A stretch of 64,000 nt of DNA from Lachnospiraceae bacterium (lineage in GTDB: Bacteria > Bacillota > Clostridia > Lachnospirales > Lachnospiraceae), in assembly GCA_029224965.1 (NCBI GenBank), contig JAQXVO010000033.1, forward strand, positions 62,001 through 126,000, in the 5' to 3' direction. This document shows, piece by piece, positions 1 through 9,963 of this stretch; the first letter of the stretch is position 1; every line of letters begins with the position of its first letter. Under the pieces are notes generated by a model. It did not search any database, was not told where the DNA came from, and worked only from the letters and a program-made list of their open reading frames with translations. The translations under genes were made by a program, and so were the position numbers.

Positions 1-661
1 ACAGGTGATATTCTCTCATGTTCTGAGAGATATTGGCCGAGGATGCGGGCGGAATGATCATCAGGGCGCTGATCAGAAGGATGCCGATCCAGCGGATGGA
101 CAGCATGACAACGACAGCGATCAGAATCGAAAAGATATCCTCGATCAGCTTGACCTGGATATTGGCGGACCTTGCCAGAGTGGCATGAATGCTGATGGCA
201 TTGAGGCGGTTGACGGCCAGAATCCAGAAAACCACGGTCACACAGAGAATGACAAGGAGCCAGAGAACCTCGGACTTCTTGATAGAAAGGATATCTCCGA
301 TCAGGAGGGCCGAATAGTTCGAGAAATTGCCCCCGTGAGACAGAATGGCCAGACCGATGGCCGTACTGCCGCTGGCAAAGACCGAAATGATGGTATCGGT
401 CGAAGATAGATTTCTTCTCTGAATGGTCGTAAGAAGGACGGCAAAGACAATACCGTAGATGACCATGGAGAGAGAGGGATCGCTGATGCCAAGGAAGAGG
501 CCGAGGGCAATACCGGTCAGAGCCGAGTGACCCAGGGCATCCGAGAAGAAGGCCATCTTCTTTCTTACCACCATAGTTCCGAGGATACCGAGAAGGGGTG
601 TGATTAATAAGACGGCTGCAAAGGCCAGCCGCATAAATTCATAGGAAAAAAGAGAACTCAT
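1..661 (-). CDS. Zinc/manganese ABC transporter permease, ZnuB family (partial, 3' end off window)
   Basis: This is the membrane subunit of a metal ABC importer. The minus strand reads open from an ATG at 661 to the window edge, about 220 codons, so it is absent from the ORF track for lack of a stop. The translation begins MSSLFSYEFMRLAFAAVLL and continues as alternating hydrophobic helices; GHSALTGIALG and ISIHATLARS are typical of the ZnuB/TroC family (ABC-3). Its ATG overlaps the TGA of the ATPase gene as ATGA, so the two are translationally coupled. Metal specificity (Zn or Mn) cannot be read from the permease; zinc is inferred from the binding protein. The remaining C-terminal part lies outside the window. 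Confidence 0.9.
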   Translation of the reverse strand, partial: MSSLFSYEFMRLAFAAVLLITPLLGILGTMVVRKKMAFFSDALGHSALTGIALGLFLGISDPSLSMVIYGIVFAVLLTTIQRRNLSSTDTIISVFASGSTAIGLAILSHGGNFSNYSALLIGDILSIKKSEVLWLLVILCVTVVFWILAVNRLNAISIHATLARSANIQVKLIEDIFSILIAVVVMLSIRWIGILLISALMIIPPASSANISQNMREYHL

Positions 662-1440
662 CGTAAACTGTCCTCCCTTCCAAAGACTTCCCGGAAGGCG
701 TCGCTGGCATAAACCTCTGCCGGGCTGCCGCTGGCCTTGACCGTCTGGTCCAGAAGAACCACCTGGTCGGCATACTTTCTTACATAGTCGAGATCATGGG
801 AAATGATAATAATAGCCGCATCATAGTGGTTTCTTAAATAGGTCATATTCTTATAAAAGAGGTCCAGTCCGTTCTGATCAATGCCGGCTACAGGCTCATC
901 CAGAAGGAGAAGGTCGGGATCGTCCATGACGGCCATGGACAGGAGGACCCTCTGGAGCTGACCGCCGGACAGCTGGCCGACCGGATGATCGATCAGATCC
1001 TTAGCCTGGAAAACATCCAGGGCGTCCTCGATTTCCCCATAGAGCTTCTTACTCTTTAAGAAGATCGGGAAACGGCTCTTGAAGGATGCGATCAGATCAT
1101 AGACATCCATGGGCGTATTGCGGTCGATATTCAGTTTCTGTGGAACATAGCCGATCCGGAGCTTCTTCACCATGCCGGCTTCCCGATTCCGAAATTCCAC
1201 AGTGCCGGTATGCTTGACTTCATCTAACATAGCCCGGATCAGGGTGGATTTTCCGGCTCCGTTCTGTCCAATGACCGCCAACATCTGTCCGCAGTGGACA
1301 TGAAGGTTGACATGGGAAAGAACCACCTGGTCGCCGAATTTCACGCCGAGGTCATTGACCCGGACGCAGTGGAGGCCGCAGGGTCGGATCAGCTTCCGCC
1401 GGTAGGGGTTCCTGTCCTTGTTTTTATTCTCTGTTTCCAA
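658..1440 (-). CDS. Zinc/manganese ABC transporter ATP-binding protein, ZnuC family
   Basis: This is the cytoplasmic ATPase that powers metal import through the permease encoded just downstream. Of 260 residues, Walker A GQNGAGKST lies near residues 58-66, the signature LSGGQLQRV near 155 and Walker B LLLLDEPVAGID near 175, followed by the switch His in IIISHD. The start is a TTG preceded by AGGAG seven bases upstream; no ATG occurs early enough to keep the first beta strands. The N-terminal 20 residues are unusually basic. It sits between the binding-protein gene (about 120 bases upstream) and the permease (4-base overlap), giving a three-gene importer operon. Confidence 0.92.
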   Translation of the reverse strand: METENKNKDRNPYRRKLIRPCGLHCVRVNDLGVKFGDQVVLSHVNLHVHCGQMLAVIGQNGAGKSTLIRAMLDEVKHTGTVEFRNREAGMVKKLRIGYVPQKLNIDRNTPMDVYDLIASFKSRFPIFLKSKKLYGEIEDALDVFQAKDLIDHPVGQLSGGQLQRVLLSMAVMDDPDLLLLDEPVAGIDQNGLDLFYKNMTYLRNHYDAAIIIISHDLDYVRKYADQVVLLDQTVKASGSPAEVYASDAFREVFGREDSLR

Positions 1441-1560
1441 ATTACTACTCCTTTAGATGGAATATCCGTTTATCCGAAAAGACTGGTCTGAAGACCGGGT
1501 CTGTCTGCCGCTGATACAAATCTTAGGGCTGCCTTTCAGCGGAAATCTTCGGCGGAAAAT

Positions 1561-2508
1561 TTACTGGCCGATCGCAGCCTCGATTTTCGCAAGGTTTTCT
1601 TCCATGCCCTTGAGATAGGCATCTTTTTCGTAATTTCCATTGCTTCGAGTCAGAGGATCGAGGTAGATGACCTTGCAGCCGGTTTCGGTCTGCATTCTTT
1701 CCGCCATCTCCTGGCCATAGGTTTTTTCAGCCAGGATGACAGGATTAGACATCGTCTTCAGGGCATCTGCCGTATCTCTTGTCTCTCCGGCACTGACCTG
1801 GCGTTCCTCGTCAAGGTCCAGGGTATAGGCCACCTGACAGTTCAGATCCTGGCAGAGGTAATAGAAGGCAGCATGAAAGATAACGGCATTGGAAAGCTTT
1901 CCGGCCACTTTCTTTTCCTTGGCCTGGAGTCCTTCCAGTTCCTTCTCATAGGCCTCGGCATTGGACTGATAGAGAGAGGCATTGGCCGGATCAGCATCCG
2001 CCAGACCTTTGGCCATGGTATCGACCTGGGTCTTTAACAGGGTCACACTCATCCAATAATGAGCGTTGGCTTCACCCTGCTCATCAGTCTCTCCGCCGGC
2101 CTCGTGGATCTGCTCCAGCTCCTCGTCGGTAAAATTCCTGGACAGATCAATGATCTTCAGATTGGGATAGGATTCGGCCACATCGGTCAGGAAGTTCTCG
2201 ATCCCGCCGCCGTTGACCAGGAAGATATCCGCCGTCGACAGAAGCTTCATGTCCTTGGGTGTCAGTGTGTAGTCGTGGAGGCAGCCGGTCGAAGGCTCGG
2301 TCAGATTCTCCAGATCGACATCAGCTCCATCGGTCACATTCATGGCGGAAATATAGACCGGATAGAAGGAGGTTACGATGGTGAGCTTTCCACTGCTTTT
2401 ACTCTTGTTTTTCCCCGAATTTACAAAAAGTGCAGTCCCCAAAACAGAAACTGCACTGATCGATAGCAGCAGAACAAATACGAATAAACCTGTTCTACGT
2501 CTTTTCAT
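1561..2508 (-). CDS. Metal ABC transporter substrate-binding protein, ZnuA/TroA family
   Basis: This is the extracytoplasmic metal-binding component of the importer. The 315-residue protein starts MKRRR followed by a hydrophobic segment (residues 8-30). No lipobox cysteine follows it, so the protein may be membrane-anchored or released rather than a lipoprotein. The TroA-type metal ligands are visible: His in CLHDYTL (about 78), His in NAHYWMS (about 148), His in FHAAFYYL (about 211) and Asp in YLDPL (about 282). An acidic/His loop of the ZnuA type is short, with only EAGGETDEQGEANAH seen. Its start overlaps the engB stop by four bases, so it is the first transporter gene but is coupled to the clp-engB operon. 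Confidence 0.9.
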   Translation of the reverse strand: MKRRRTGLFVFVLLLSISAVSVLGTALFVNSGKNKSKSSGKLTIVTSFYPVYISAMNVTDGADVDLENLTEPSTGCLHDYTLTPKDMKLLSTADIFLVNGGGIENFLTDVAESYPNLKIIDLSRNFTDEELEQIHEAGGETDEQGEANAHYWMSVTLLKTQVDTMAKGLADADPANASLYQSNAEAYEKELEGLQAKEKKVAGKLSNAVIFHAAFYYLCQDLNCQVAYTLDLDEERQVSAGETRDTADALKTMSNPVILAEKTYGQEMAERMQTETGCKVIYLDPLTRSNGNYEKDAYLKGMEENLAKIEAAIGQ

Positions 2509-3113
2509 TTCATTTCCTTTTCGTTTTCGATAACCTGGTCCATAAAGTCATTCAGGGTATCCAGACCCTGTTTGGTCACAGAGGAGAAGGGCACGATAAT
2601 GGCATCGCTCTCCAGACCCAGCACCTCAGAGATCCGGTCCAGGTGGGCCTCAATCTCTCTTGGCTTTAATTTATCAGATTTCGTTGCGATGATGATCGGA
2701 TCGAATCCCAGATAGGTCAGCCAGTCATACATCTTCTGATCGTCTTCCGTAGGATCGTGGCGGATATCCACCAGCTGGAAGACATACCGGAGCATTTCGG
2801 AGCCGGTCAGATAATTCTGAATCATCCGGCCCCAGGCCTCCCGGTTGGCCTGTGAATTCTTAGCATAGCCGTAACCCGGCAGGTCCACCAGATAAAGTGC
2901 TGAATTCACCTTGTAGAAATTCAGGGTCTGGGTCTTTCCGGGTTGCTGGGAAGTCCTGGCAAGCTTCTTCCTCTCCATCAGGGTATTGATGAGAGAGGAT
3001 TTCCCGACGTTGCTCCGGCCGCAGAAGGCGATCTCGGGCAGATGGTTCTTGGGAAGCTTACTGGTGATTCCACATACGGTTTCAAGTTCTGCATCAATAA
3101 TCTTCATAGGCAC
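2505..3113 (-). CDS. engB: Ribosome biogenesis GTP-binding protein EngB/YsxC
   Basis: This essential GTPase helps assemble the large ribosomal subunit. Its G motifs are intact: GRSNVGKSSL (G1), DLPGYGYAK (G3) and ATKSDKL (G4), in a protein of about 200 residues, normal for the family. The track start is a GTG directly abutting the clpX stop (TGA GTG). An ATG six bases further in (3107, giving MKIIDAE) is the usual family N-terminus and equally possible; neither has a strong Shine-Dalgarno sequence. It follows clpX with no gap and overlaps the znuA-like start, so all belong to one transcript. engB downstream of clpX is a conserved Firmicute arrangement. Confidence 0.95.
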   Translation of the reverse strand: MPMKIIDAELETVCGITSKLPKNHLPEIAFCGRSNVGKSSLINTLMERKKLARTSQQPGKTQTLNFYKVNSALYLVDLPGYGYAKNSQANREAWGRMIQNYLTGSEMLRYVFQLVDIRHDPTEDDQKMYDWLTYLGFDPIIIATKSDKLKPREIEAHLDRISEVLGLESDAIIVPFSSVTKQGLDTLNDFMDQVIENEKEMK

Positions 3114-4427
<1,314 letters not shown>

Positions 4428-4481
4428 AGTTTTCCTTTCTTGTGAGAGAAAGGGTACCCCAAAAGGGATACCCTCCTTCTA

Positions 4482-5084
4482 TCAATCCTTATTCTCACCG
4501 TCTGCACGACTGGTGATGATCTGGTCGATCAGACCATAATCCAGGGCTTCCTGGGCATCCAGATAATGATCACGCTCTGTATCCTGGCAGACCTTTTCAT
4601 AAGGCTGTCCGGTATTTGCAGCCAGCATCCGGTTGAGTTTTTCCTTAACCTTCAGGATGTTTTCTGCAGCGATCTGAATCTCTGTTGCCTGACCCTTGGT
4701 TCCGCCGGAAGGCTGATGAATCATGATCTCGGAATTCGGAAGGGCATAACGCTTGCCCTTGGTTCCGCCGGCCAGAAGAAATGCTCCCATGGAAGCGGCC
4801 ATGCCTACGCAGATGGTAGAGACATCGCACTTGATGTACTGCATGGTATCGTAGATACCAAGGCCTGCAGTAACCATTCCTCCAGGGGAATTGATGTAAA
4901 GGTTGATGTCCTTGTTGGGATCCTGAGATTCCAGGAAAAGGAGCTCAGCGATTACGATCTGAGCGGTTGTCTCGTTTACCTCTTCTCCGAGGAAAATAAT
5001 CCGGTCTTTCAGAAGACGGCTGTAGAGATCATAACTACGCTCTCCTCTGGAATTCTGTTCAATGACATAAGGAATTGTTGCCAT
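4482..5084 (-). CDS. clpP: ATP-dependent Clp protease proteolytic subunit ClpP
   Basis: ClpP is the serine peptidase that forms a double heptameric chamber and degrades proteins delivered by ClpX. The catalytic triad is readable: Ser in GMAASMGA, His in IMIHQPSGG and Asp in [10 protein letters not shown]. The ORF track starts at a GTG (5099), but the first five codons of that reading are themselves the ribosome binding site (GAAGGAGG), so ATG at 5084 ([10 protein letters not shown]) is preferred; this gives about 200 residues, the normal length. It lies between tig and clpX with short spacers on the minus strand. Confidence 0.96.
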   Translation of the reverse strand: MATIPYVIEQNSRGERSYDLYSRLLKDRIIFLGEEVNETTAQIVIAELLFLESQDPNKDINLYINSPGGMVTAGLGIYDTMQYIKCDVSTICVGMAASMGAFLLAGGTKGKRYALPNSEIMIHQPSGGTKGQATEIQIAAENILKVKEKLNRMLAANTGQPYEKVCQDTERDHYLDAQEALDYGLIDQIITSRADGENKD

Positions 5085-5135
5085 ATTTGCCTCCTTCACG
5101 CCGGTCTGTATCTCTCTTGTCAGGCAGTCGGATAA

Positions 5136-6485
5136 TTACTCTTCGGAGCCTTCCTTATTCTCGGTCTGGTCCTTATCTTCTGTCTTGGCCTTTCTTTCCG
5201 GCTTCTTTCTCTCCTTGCAGTTGTCCATAACGAAATCGATTGCCTTCTGGATACGGAGATCTGCCTTGATATTTTCTCTGTCGGTATCAGATACGTTCTT
5301 GACAAGGTCTTCGAACTTCATACCATACTGTTCTGCAGTCTTCTTGATGTCAGCATCCACATCCTCATCGCTGGCTTCGATCTTCTCTGCATCAGCAATG
5401 GCCTCAAGTACCAGGGAGTTCTGGATCCTCTTCAGAGCGTCCGGCTTAACCTGCTCGCGAAGCTGCTCCATGGTGGTTCCGGTGAACTGGAAGTACTGCT
5501 GCATGGACAGACCCTGACGAGCCATGTTCTGAGCCATCTCGTTGATCATGGAATCTTCCTGGGACTTAACCATAGCATCCGGGATATCCATCTCAGCGTC
5601 AGCAACAATCTTGGCGATTGCTTCCTCTTCCTTGGTACGCTTTGCAGCGTTTTCCTTGTTCTCCTCGAGATGCTTCTTAACGTCAGCCTTGTACTCGTCT
5701 ACGGTATCGAAGCCCTGATCGCCTGCGAAATCATCGTTCAGCTCGGGAACTTCCTTGGCGGATACGCTGTTGACATGAACCTTGAAGAGTGCAGGCTTGC
5801 CTGCAAGCTCGGATGCCTGATAGTTCTCAGGGAAGGTAACGTTGACTTCTACGTCATCGCCGGCCTTCTTGCCGATCAGCTGGTCTTCAAAGGTATCGAT
5901 AAAGCTGTGAGAACCGATCTCAAGCTTGTAGTTCTCGCCCTTGCCGCCTTCGAATGCCTTGCCATCAACAAAACCTTCGAAGTTGATGTCTGCGGTATCC
6001 TTGTCCTGGATCTCACGATCTACAGTAACGGTACGTGCGTTATTATTGAGCTGAGTCTCAACTTCCTTGTCGACATCCTCATCAGAAACGGTGGTGTCGA
6101 TCTTGGTTACGGTAACACCGGCATACTTGCCAAGCTTCACTTCCGGCTTTACAGCTACAGTTGCGGTAAAGATAAAGTCCTTGCCGGATTCCATCTGAGT
6201 GATCTCGATCTCAGGCTGAGATACGATTTCAAGACCGGACTCATCATAAGCCTTGGGATATTCATCCTGAATCAGGATATTGCCTGCGCCCTCATAGAAA
6301 ACATTCTTACCATATTCCGCTTCGATCAGCTTTCTCGGAGCCTTGCCCTTACGGAAGCCCGGGATGTTGATCTGCTTCTTCTCACGGTTATAGGCCTGGT
6401 TCAGTGCCTTCTCAAATGCTGATGCATCAACAGTGACGGTCAGCTTGGCCATATTGTGCTCTAAGTTTTCTACCTGTACGCTCAT
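5136..6485 (-). CDS. tig: Trigger factor, ribosome-associated chaperone and peptidyl-prolyl isomerase
   Basis: Trigger factor binds at the ribosomal exit tunnel and shields nascent chains. The 449-residue protein has the ribosome-docking signature GFRKGKAPRKL near residue 45, an FKBP-type isomerase domain at about 150-245 (beginning DTADINFEGF), and a long helical C-terminal chaperone domain. The C-terminus ends in a charged low-complexity tail (KPERKAKTEDKDQTENKEG). GGAGG lies 13 bases before the ATG. It is the promoter-proximal gene of the tig-clpP-clpX-engB-znu transcript; a consensus-like sigma-A promoter lies about 130 bases upstream. Confidence 0.97.
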   Translation of the reverse strand: MSVQVENLEHNMAKLTVTVDASAFEKALNQAYNREKKQINIPGFRKGKAPRKLIEAEYGKNVFYEGAGNILIQDEYPKAYDESGLEIVSQPEIEITQMESGKDFIFTATVAVKPEVKLGKYAGVTVTKIDTTVSDEDVDKEVETQLNNNARTVTVDREIQDKDTADINFEGFVDGKAFEGGKGENYKLEIGSHSFIDTFEDQLIGKKAGDDVEVNVTFPENYQASELAGKPALFKVHVNSVSAKEVPELNDDFAGDQGFDTVDEYKADVKKHLEENKENAAKRTKEEEAIAKIVADAEMDIPDAMVKSQEDSMINEMAQNMARQGLSMQQYFQFTGTTMEQLREQVKPDALKRIQNSLVLEAIADAEKIEASDEDVDADIKKTAEQYGMKFEDLVKNVSDTDRENIKADLRIQKAIDFVMDNCKERKKPERKAKTEDKDQTENKEGSEE

Positions 6486-6615
6486 TTTGTTTATTTATTC
6501 CTCCTTGGTTTAAAAATGCCTGGTCTATTCGGAAATGAAAATTCTTTCAGACAGATACTGCTGTTTTATCTTATTTCCTGAAGCGGGCATAAAATACCCG
6601 TGCAGACAGTAAAGA

Positions 6616-6644
6616 ATTATAACATATCATTTTTTGAAAAACAA
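6616..6644 (-). promoter_or_regulatory. Sigma-A promoter for the tig-clpP-clpX operon
   Basis: On the minus strand the sequence reads TTGTTT, 17 bases, TATAAT (-35 at 6639-6644, -10 at 6616-6621). The -10 is perfect and the spacing ideal. The leader to tig is about 120 bases and holds a small GC hairpin (CGGGT-ATTTTAT-GCCCG, near 6587-6603). I see neither a CtsR heptad repeat nor a CIRCE element, so heat-shock control of this operon is not evident. Confidence 0.75.
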
Positions 6645-6679
6645 CGTGCTTTCCCCTGAAAATCTTATCAATTCAGCCC

Positions 6680-7231
6680 TCAGGCCTTGTATACGATCTT
6701 CTCTGCGATCCGGTCGGCCTCATCCTGTCCCTTGATATAGGTGATGATGGCCAGAGCGAAAGGAATGGCAGTGCCGAGGCCCCGGCTGGTAATGATGTTT
6801 CCATCAACGACAACGGGCTCTAACGTGACCTCTGCTCCCAGAAGCTTGTCCTCCATGCCCGGATAGCAGATGGCCTTCTTTCCGCGGAGAATACCGGCCT
6901 TGCCGAGAACGGTAGGTGCGGCGCAGATGGCTGCGCAGAGCTTGCCCTGCTCGAAGAAGTTCTGAATGGTATTGATGATGGTGACATTGTTCAAAAGGTT
7001 CTCGGTACCACGCATGCCGCCTGGAAGAACGATGCCGTCATAGCTCTTCAGATCGGCCTCTCTCAGATTGATATCGGTTTCAAACTGAATCTTGTGGCTG
7101 CCCATGGCCCGTCCCCGGTTCTGGGTCGAAATCATATCGATCTCGATATCGGCTCTTCTCAAGAGGTCTACAACTGTCAGTCCTTCTATTTCTTCCACAC
7201 CGTCTGCCATGCAGATTGCAAGTTTACTCAT
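6680..7231 (-). CDS. DJ-1/PfpI family protein (YajL-like)
   Basis: This is a member of the DJ-1/ThiJ/PfpI superfamily, small cytoplasmic proteins with roles in carbonyl stress or protein/nucleotide repair. The nucleophile-elbow cysteine is in CAAICAAPTVLG and the partner Glu in DGVEEIEG near the N-terminus, as in the DJ-1 group. The ATG at 7231 (MSKLAICMAD) has GGAG nine bases upstream; the nine extra track residues upstream are not expected. The length of about 183 residues is normal. It lies upstream of tig and could be transcribed separately, since tig has its own promoter. The exact activity cannot be read from sequence. Confidence 0.88.
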   Translation of the reverse strand: MSKLAICMADGVEEIEGLTVVDLLRRADIEIDMISTQNRGRAMGSHKIQFETDINLREADLKSYDGIVLPGGMRGTENLLNNVTIINTIQNFFEQGKLCAAICAAPTVLGKAGILRGKKAICYPGMEDKLLGAEVTLEPVVVDGNIITSRGLGTAIPFALAIITYIKGQDEADRIAEKIVYKA

Positions 7232-7339
7232 TTGGAAGTCTCCTTTCTTACGAATCACAGGATGAATTACGATTTTTCTTATTGATTCCGGGTCTCTGCC
7301 GGTCCGTTCATCTGCCGGGATTTCCGGATCTCTTCTTTT

Positions 7340-7840
7340 TCAGCCATCGGCCGGAAAGATCATGGCCGAATTGTGATAATGCTTATCCATGGTCACATCC
7401 TCGCCGAACCAGTCGGCCGGCTCAAAACTGTCCGCCTCTTTAAGGCCGGGGAATTCAACCTCTGCCATGCAAAGCAGCCGATCCGGTGCTTTCGGATCCT
7501 TCACATTTTCGAAAAGATCCAGCTCGATCACATAGGGATCATAGGGAATCCGATAGCGGGTCTTCTTGATCACGACCCCGTCGGCCTTCTCCTTCAGATG
7601 CTGATAGGCTTCCTCGCTCAGGGAAAAGCTTTCCTCTTCGTGGGCCAGAAGGCCGCTGGACTTATAAACCAGGGTACAGTGTCCCTTTTTATAGACCTTC
7701 TTCCCATCCGTCAGCGGACCGGAGCATCGAACCCGGACCACAGGATCTGTACAGAGATAACCCTGCTCAATCGTGTAGTGGGGATAGGATTCCAGGTTCT
7801 CCGGAAGGGTTTTCAGGCGATATTTTCTCTCGATTTCCAA
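7340..7840 (-). CDS. CYTH domain protein (triphosphate-binding tunnel family)
   Basis: The CYTH (CyaB/thiamine triphosphatase) fold is marked by the N-terminal EIERKYRL motif, the ExExK signature that binds metal-triphosphate, followed by YTIEQGYL and VVRVRC with further basic and acidic strand residues. Bacterial members are usually inorganic triphosphatases; class IV adenylate cyclase activity is also known in the fold. The track start at 7927 adds about 29 residues before the motif. A TTG at 7840 with GGAGG eight bases upstream puts the first residue directly before EIERK, as in most family members, so that start is chosen (about 166 residues). It lies about 90 bases after the DUF1653 gene. 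Confidence 0.82.
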   Translation of the reverse strand: MEIERKYRLKTLPENLESYPHYTIEQGYLCTDPVVRVRCSGPLTDGKKVYKKGHCTLVYKSSGLLAHEEESFSLSEEAYQHLKEKADGVVIKKTRYRIPYDPYVIELDLFENVKDPKAPDRLLCMAEVEFPGLKEADSFEPADWFGEDVTMDKHYHNSAMIFPADG

Positions 7841-7930
7841 TTGTTCTGCCTCCGAAAACGGTTCTTTTCTATAGATTACATATCGAAATGTCTCGGGATC
7901 ATTCCCGGCAGAATTTCTGACTATCATCTC

Positions 7931-8677
7931 TTATCTTCTGAAGCGGTCGGTTTCAAACTGCATCCGTTTGGAAACAGCATACTTCAGATGGTCGAAACGG
8001 TCATCGACCGGTCCGTCCGGGATGACCACATCAATGGATGCCGCCATGTTGTCGATCAGGGTATCGTTGATGTCGCCCTCTTCCTGCATAGCTTCGAGGA
8101 TCTTGTACTTCCTTCCGAAATTATCTTCATCGAGAAATTCGAGAAGGAGAGGATTGACTCCGGCTTCTTCCAGAGCTTCTTCCTCCGCTTCCTCTTCGTC
8201 AGGTGATTCTGTCGGAGCGGTCTTTAATGGTGTTTCTTCATGATCTTCCGTCAGAGTCCCGTTCGCATGGGCTTCTTTTCCGACATGGCTGACATTTTCC
8301 GCTTCAGTCTCTCTTGTCAGAGCGGGATCCTTTGGTCCCGAATCGGCAGAATTTCGATCTGCTGCAGGAATCGATTCGATCAGATTCGCCGGTTCAGCCT
8401 CATTGTCTGATTCATGTGATTCCTTCCGTTCTCCGAGCTGTCCCGGCTCCACCAGAGTGAAGCGGTATTTTGCCTTCACCTCCGGATACTTCTCATGATC
8501 GACCTCGCTGATAAACATGCTATAAGGTCTGGCGTAAACCCCGTAGTCACCGTAAAGAGCCTGATAGATTACCAGGCGCTCCCGGGTCTCCGAGTGGGTT
8601 GCAATGGTCAGGACCTGGTAAAGCTTCTTTTTAAAATGCAGGTAGAATTCTCCTGCTCTCGGATTTCCCTGCGGCAT
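7931..8677 (-). CDS. DUF1653 domain protein with long acidic linker
   Basis: The N-terminal 75 residues match the DUF1653 pattern (HFKKKLYQVLTIATHSET, then YQALYGDYGVYARPYSMF), a small SH3-like domain of unknown function. After it comes a roughly 90-residue hydrophilic, Glu/Asp/Ser-rich linker with little predicted structure. A conserved-looking C-terminal block follows (NPLLLEFLDEDNFGRKYKIL ... QFETDRF), which may be the part that acts on partners. No catalytic motif is seen. It precedes the CYTH gene on the same strand and is divergent from the small plus-strand gene at 8788. Confidence 0.7.
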   Translation of the reverse strand: MPQGNPRAGEFYLHFKKKLYQVLTIATHSETRERLVIYQALYGDYGVYARPYSMFISEVDHEKYPEVKAKYRFTLVEPGQLGERKESHESDNEAEPANLIESIPAADRNSADSGPKDPALTRETEAENVSHVGKEAHANGTLTEDHEETPLKTAPTESPDEEEAEEEALEEAGVNPLLLEFLDEDNFGRKYKILEAMQEEGDINDTLIDNMAASIDVVIPDGPVDDRFDHLKYAVSKRMQFETDRFRR

Positions 8678-8713
8678 AGCATCCTCTTTCTCTTTCCAAG
8701 CAGATTTTCATTT

Positions 8714-8719
8714 ATTATA
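8714..8719 (-). promoter_or_regulatory. Candidate -10 element upstream of the DUF1653 gene
   Basis: The minus strand reads TATAAT about 40 bases upstream of the gene start at 8677, in an AT-rich 110-base divergent spacer. The matching -35 (AGTTAA at 17 bases) is poor, so this is only a candidate. Confidence 0.35.
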
Positions 8720-8787
8720 ATGAACCTGTAAACTCATTAACTTATATATTATAACCCCTGTCAGAAGTCATTCCAACGGAGAAAACC

Positions 8788-9129
8788 ATGATTGCCGAAA
8801 AAGATCTCTTATCACTGGAATTTTATAAAAAATCTCCCTATACCGGAAGCTCCGGCAAAATGTGCTTTCGAATCGAGAAGGTCGAGGTTCCGGTCGAACC
8901 GGAAGAACCCGCATCTTCTGACCAAGCCGAGAACCAGGCAGAGGCTTCCGGCGATGAAGAAAAGCCGGTGCCCATGGAGAATCGTCTCCAGGCCACCATA
9001 TGGAAGGGTCCCTATGCCTTCGCCCATACCAAAGAAAAAAAGACCTCACACCAGGAGGCCTTTTCCAAAGAAGGAATCTCAGCCATCTGCAGCTGGCTCA
9101 ATGAACAGGCCAGGATCTATAACGCCTGA
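8788..9129 (+). CDS. Small conserved hypothetical protein
   Basis: This is a 113-residue soluble protein of unknown function. The start MIAEKDLLSLEFYKKSPYTGSS and the end ISAICSWLNEQARIY look conserved and folded, with an acidic, Ala/Glu-rich middle. Similar small proteins in Clostridia carry a comparable pattern (an early LSLEFYKK, a middle ATIW block and a final WLNE block), so it is probably a real orphan family member. Two overlapping plus ORFs exist; this frame is chosen because GGAG precedes its ATG closely and it ends just before a terminator. No catalytic motif, signal peptide or membrane segment is visible. Confidence 0.72.
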   Translation: MIAEKDLLSLEFYKKSPYTGSSGKMCFRIEKVEVPVEPEEPASSDQAENQAEASGDEEKPVPMENRLQATIWKGPYAFAHTKEKKTSHQEAFSKEGISAICSWLNEQARIYNA

Positions 9130-9159
9130 TTTTCCTCCCTTTTCTCTTCTCTATTTTCG

Positions 9160-9192
9160 AAAGGCAGACCCATTCTCAGGCTGCCTTTTTTT
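9160..9192 (+). terminator. Rho-independent terminator
   Basis: AAAGGCAG and CTGCCTTT form an 8-bp stem with a 13-base loop, followed by a T run. It lies about 30 bases after the small protein gene at 8788-9129 and between convergent genes. Confidence 0.8.
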
Positions 9193-9232
9193 GTCTGAAT
9201 TTCAGACCCGAAAAGCAATCTCAGCACTTCCG

Positions 9233-9949
9233 TCAGCTCTTCTGCTTCTGACTCTCATAGTCTGACAGGCCATCCAGGATTCCCTGATAGATGATCTTAT
9301 AGGTGTCATTGTCATAATGCAGACCGTCTGTCGTCTTATAGCCCTGATCCATCAGAGTCGTGTAGGTATCAATGTAATACCAGCCATTCTCGTCACAGGC
9401 ATCCTTCAGCTTTTCATTGAAGGATTCGATCTGGGTATTGGAAATGGACGGATAGTCCTTGACCGGATTGACGGAAACCAGGATCAGCTCGATCGATGAA
9501 TCACCGGATGTCAGCGTCTTATATTCCTCAATATAATTGTCCATATCCTTCAGATCATTGACACCGAGACAGATGACATAACGCCAGGTCTTCAAAGCGG
9601 AATTCTTGGACCGGATCTTCTTCACACTGGTCAGAGCCGTGTTCTTGAACCAGGGCAGGCCCTGGCCGACCTTTGCCACGAGGAAATTCCGGTCGGTCGA
9701 TGTAATATCTACGGCCTTGTCCATGCCGACGAAACGGGAATCGCCGATCCACATGGTTCCGGTATAGTCATCGGCCTGTGTGGATGTCGCCGAGGCTGTT
9801 TTGGACTTGGAAGTACTGCTTGTCTGCGCACTGCGTCCGAAGATATCGCCCTTCCTTTCAATCAGAAGATGAAGGACATAGCCGCCGATGGTCAGAGACA
9901 TGATCAGAATCAGAAGCGTAATAATAAATTCCACAATCGTTTTCTTCAT
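9233..9949 (-). CDS. Membrane-anchored SGNH/GDSL-type hydrolase
   Basis: This is a 238-residue extracytoplasmic esterase or acyl-hydrolase candidate. Residues 5-30 form one membrane segment, followed by a Ser/Thr-rich linker (TSSTSKSKTASATST) and then a catalytic domain. Motif block I is WIGDSRFVG with the nucleophile Ser, the oxyanion Asn is in CLGVNDL, and the catalytic Asp/His pair is in TDGLHYDND. This order is that of SGNH hydrolases, several of which deacetylate or modify cell-wall glycans in Firmicutes. The substrate cannot be assigned. The gene lies 15 bases after the FliB-like gene on the same strand. Confidence 0.82.
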   Translation of the reverse strand: MKKTIVEFIITLLILIMSLTIGGYVLHLLIERKGDIFGRSAQTSSTSKSKTASATSTQADDYTGTMWIGDSRFVGMDKAVDITSTDRNFLVAKVGQGLPWFKNTALTSVKKIRSKNSALKTWRYVICLGVNDLKDMDNYIEEYKTLTSGDSSIELILVSVNPVKDYPSISNTQIESFNEKLKDACDENGWYYIDTYTTLMDQGYKTTDGLHYDNDTYKIIYQGILDGLSDYESQKQKS

Positions 9950-9963
9950 TTCAATAATTCTCC

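Noticed and set aside
6486-6679. CtsR or CIRCE control of the tig-clpP-clpX operon
   Set aside because: No CtsR direct heptad repeats or CIRCE arms were found; only a standard sigma-A promoter and a small leader hairpin.
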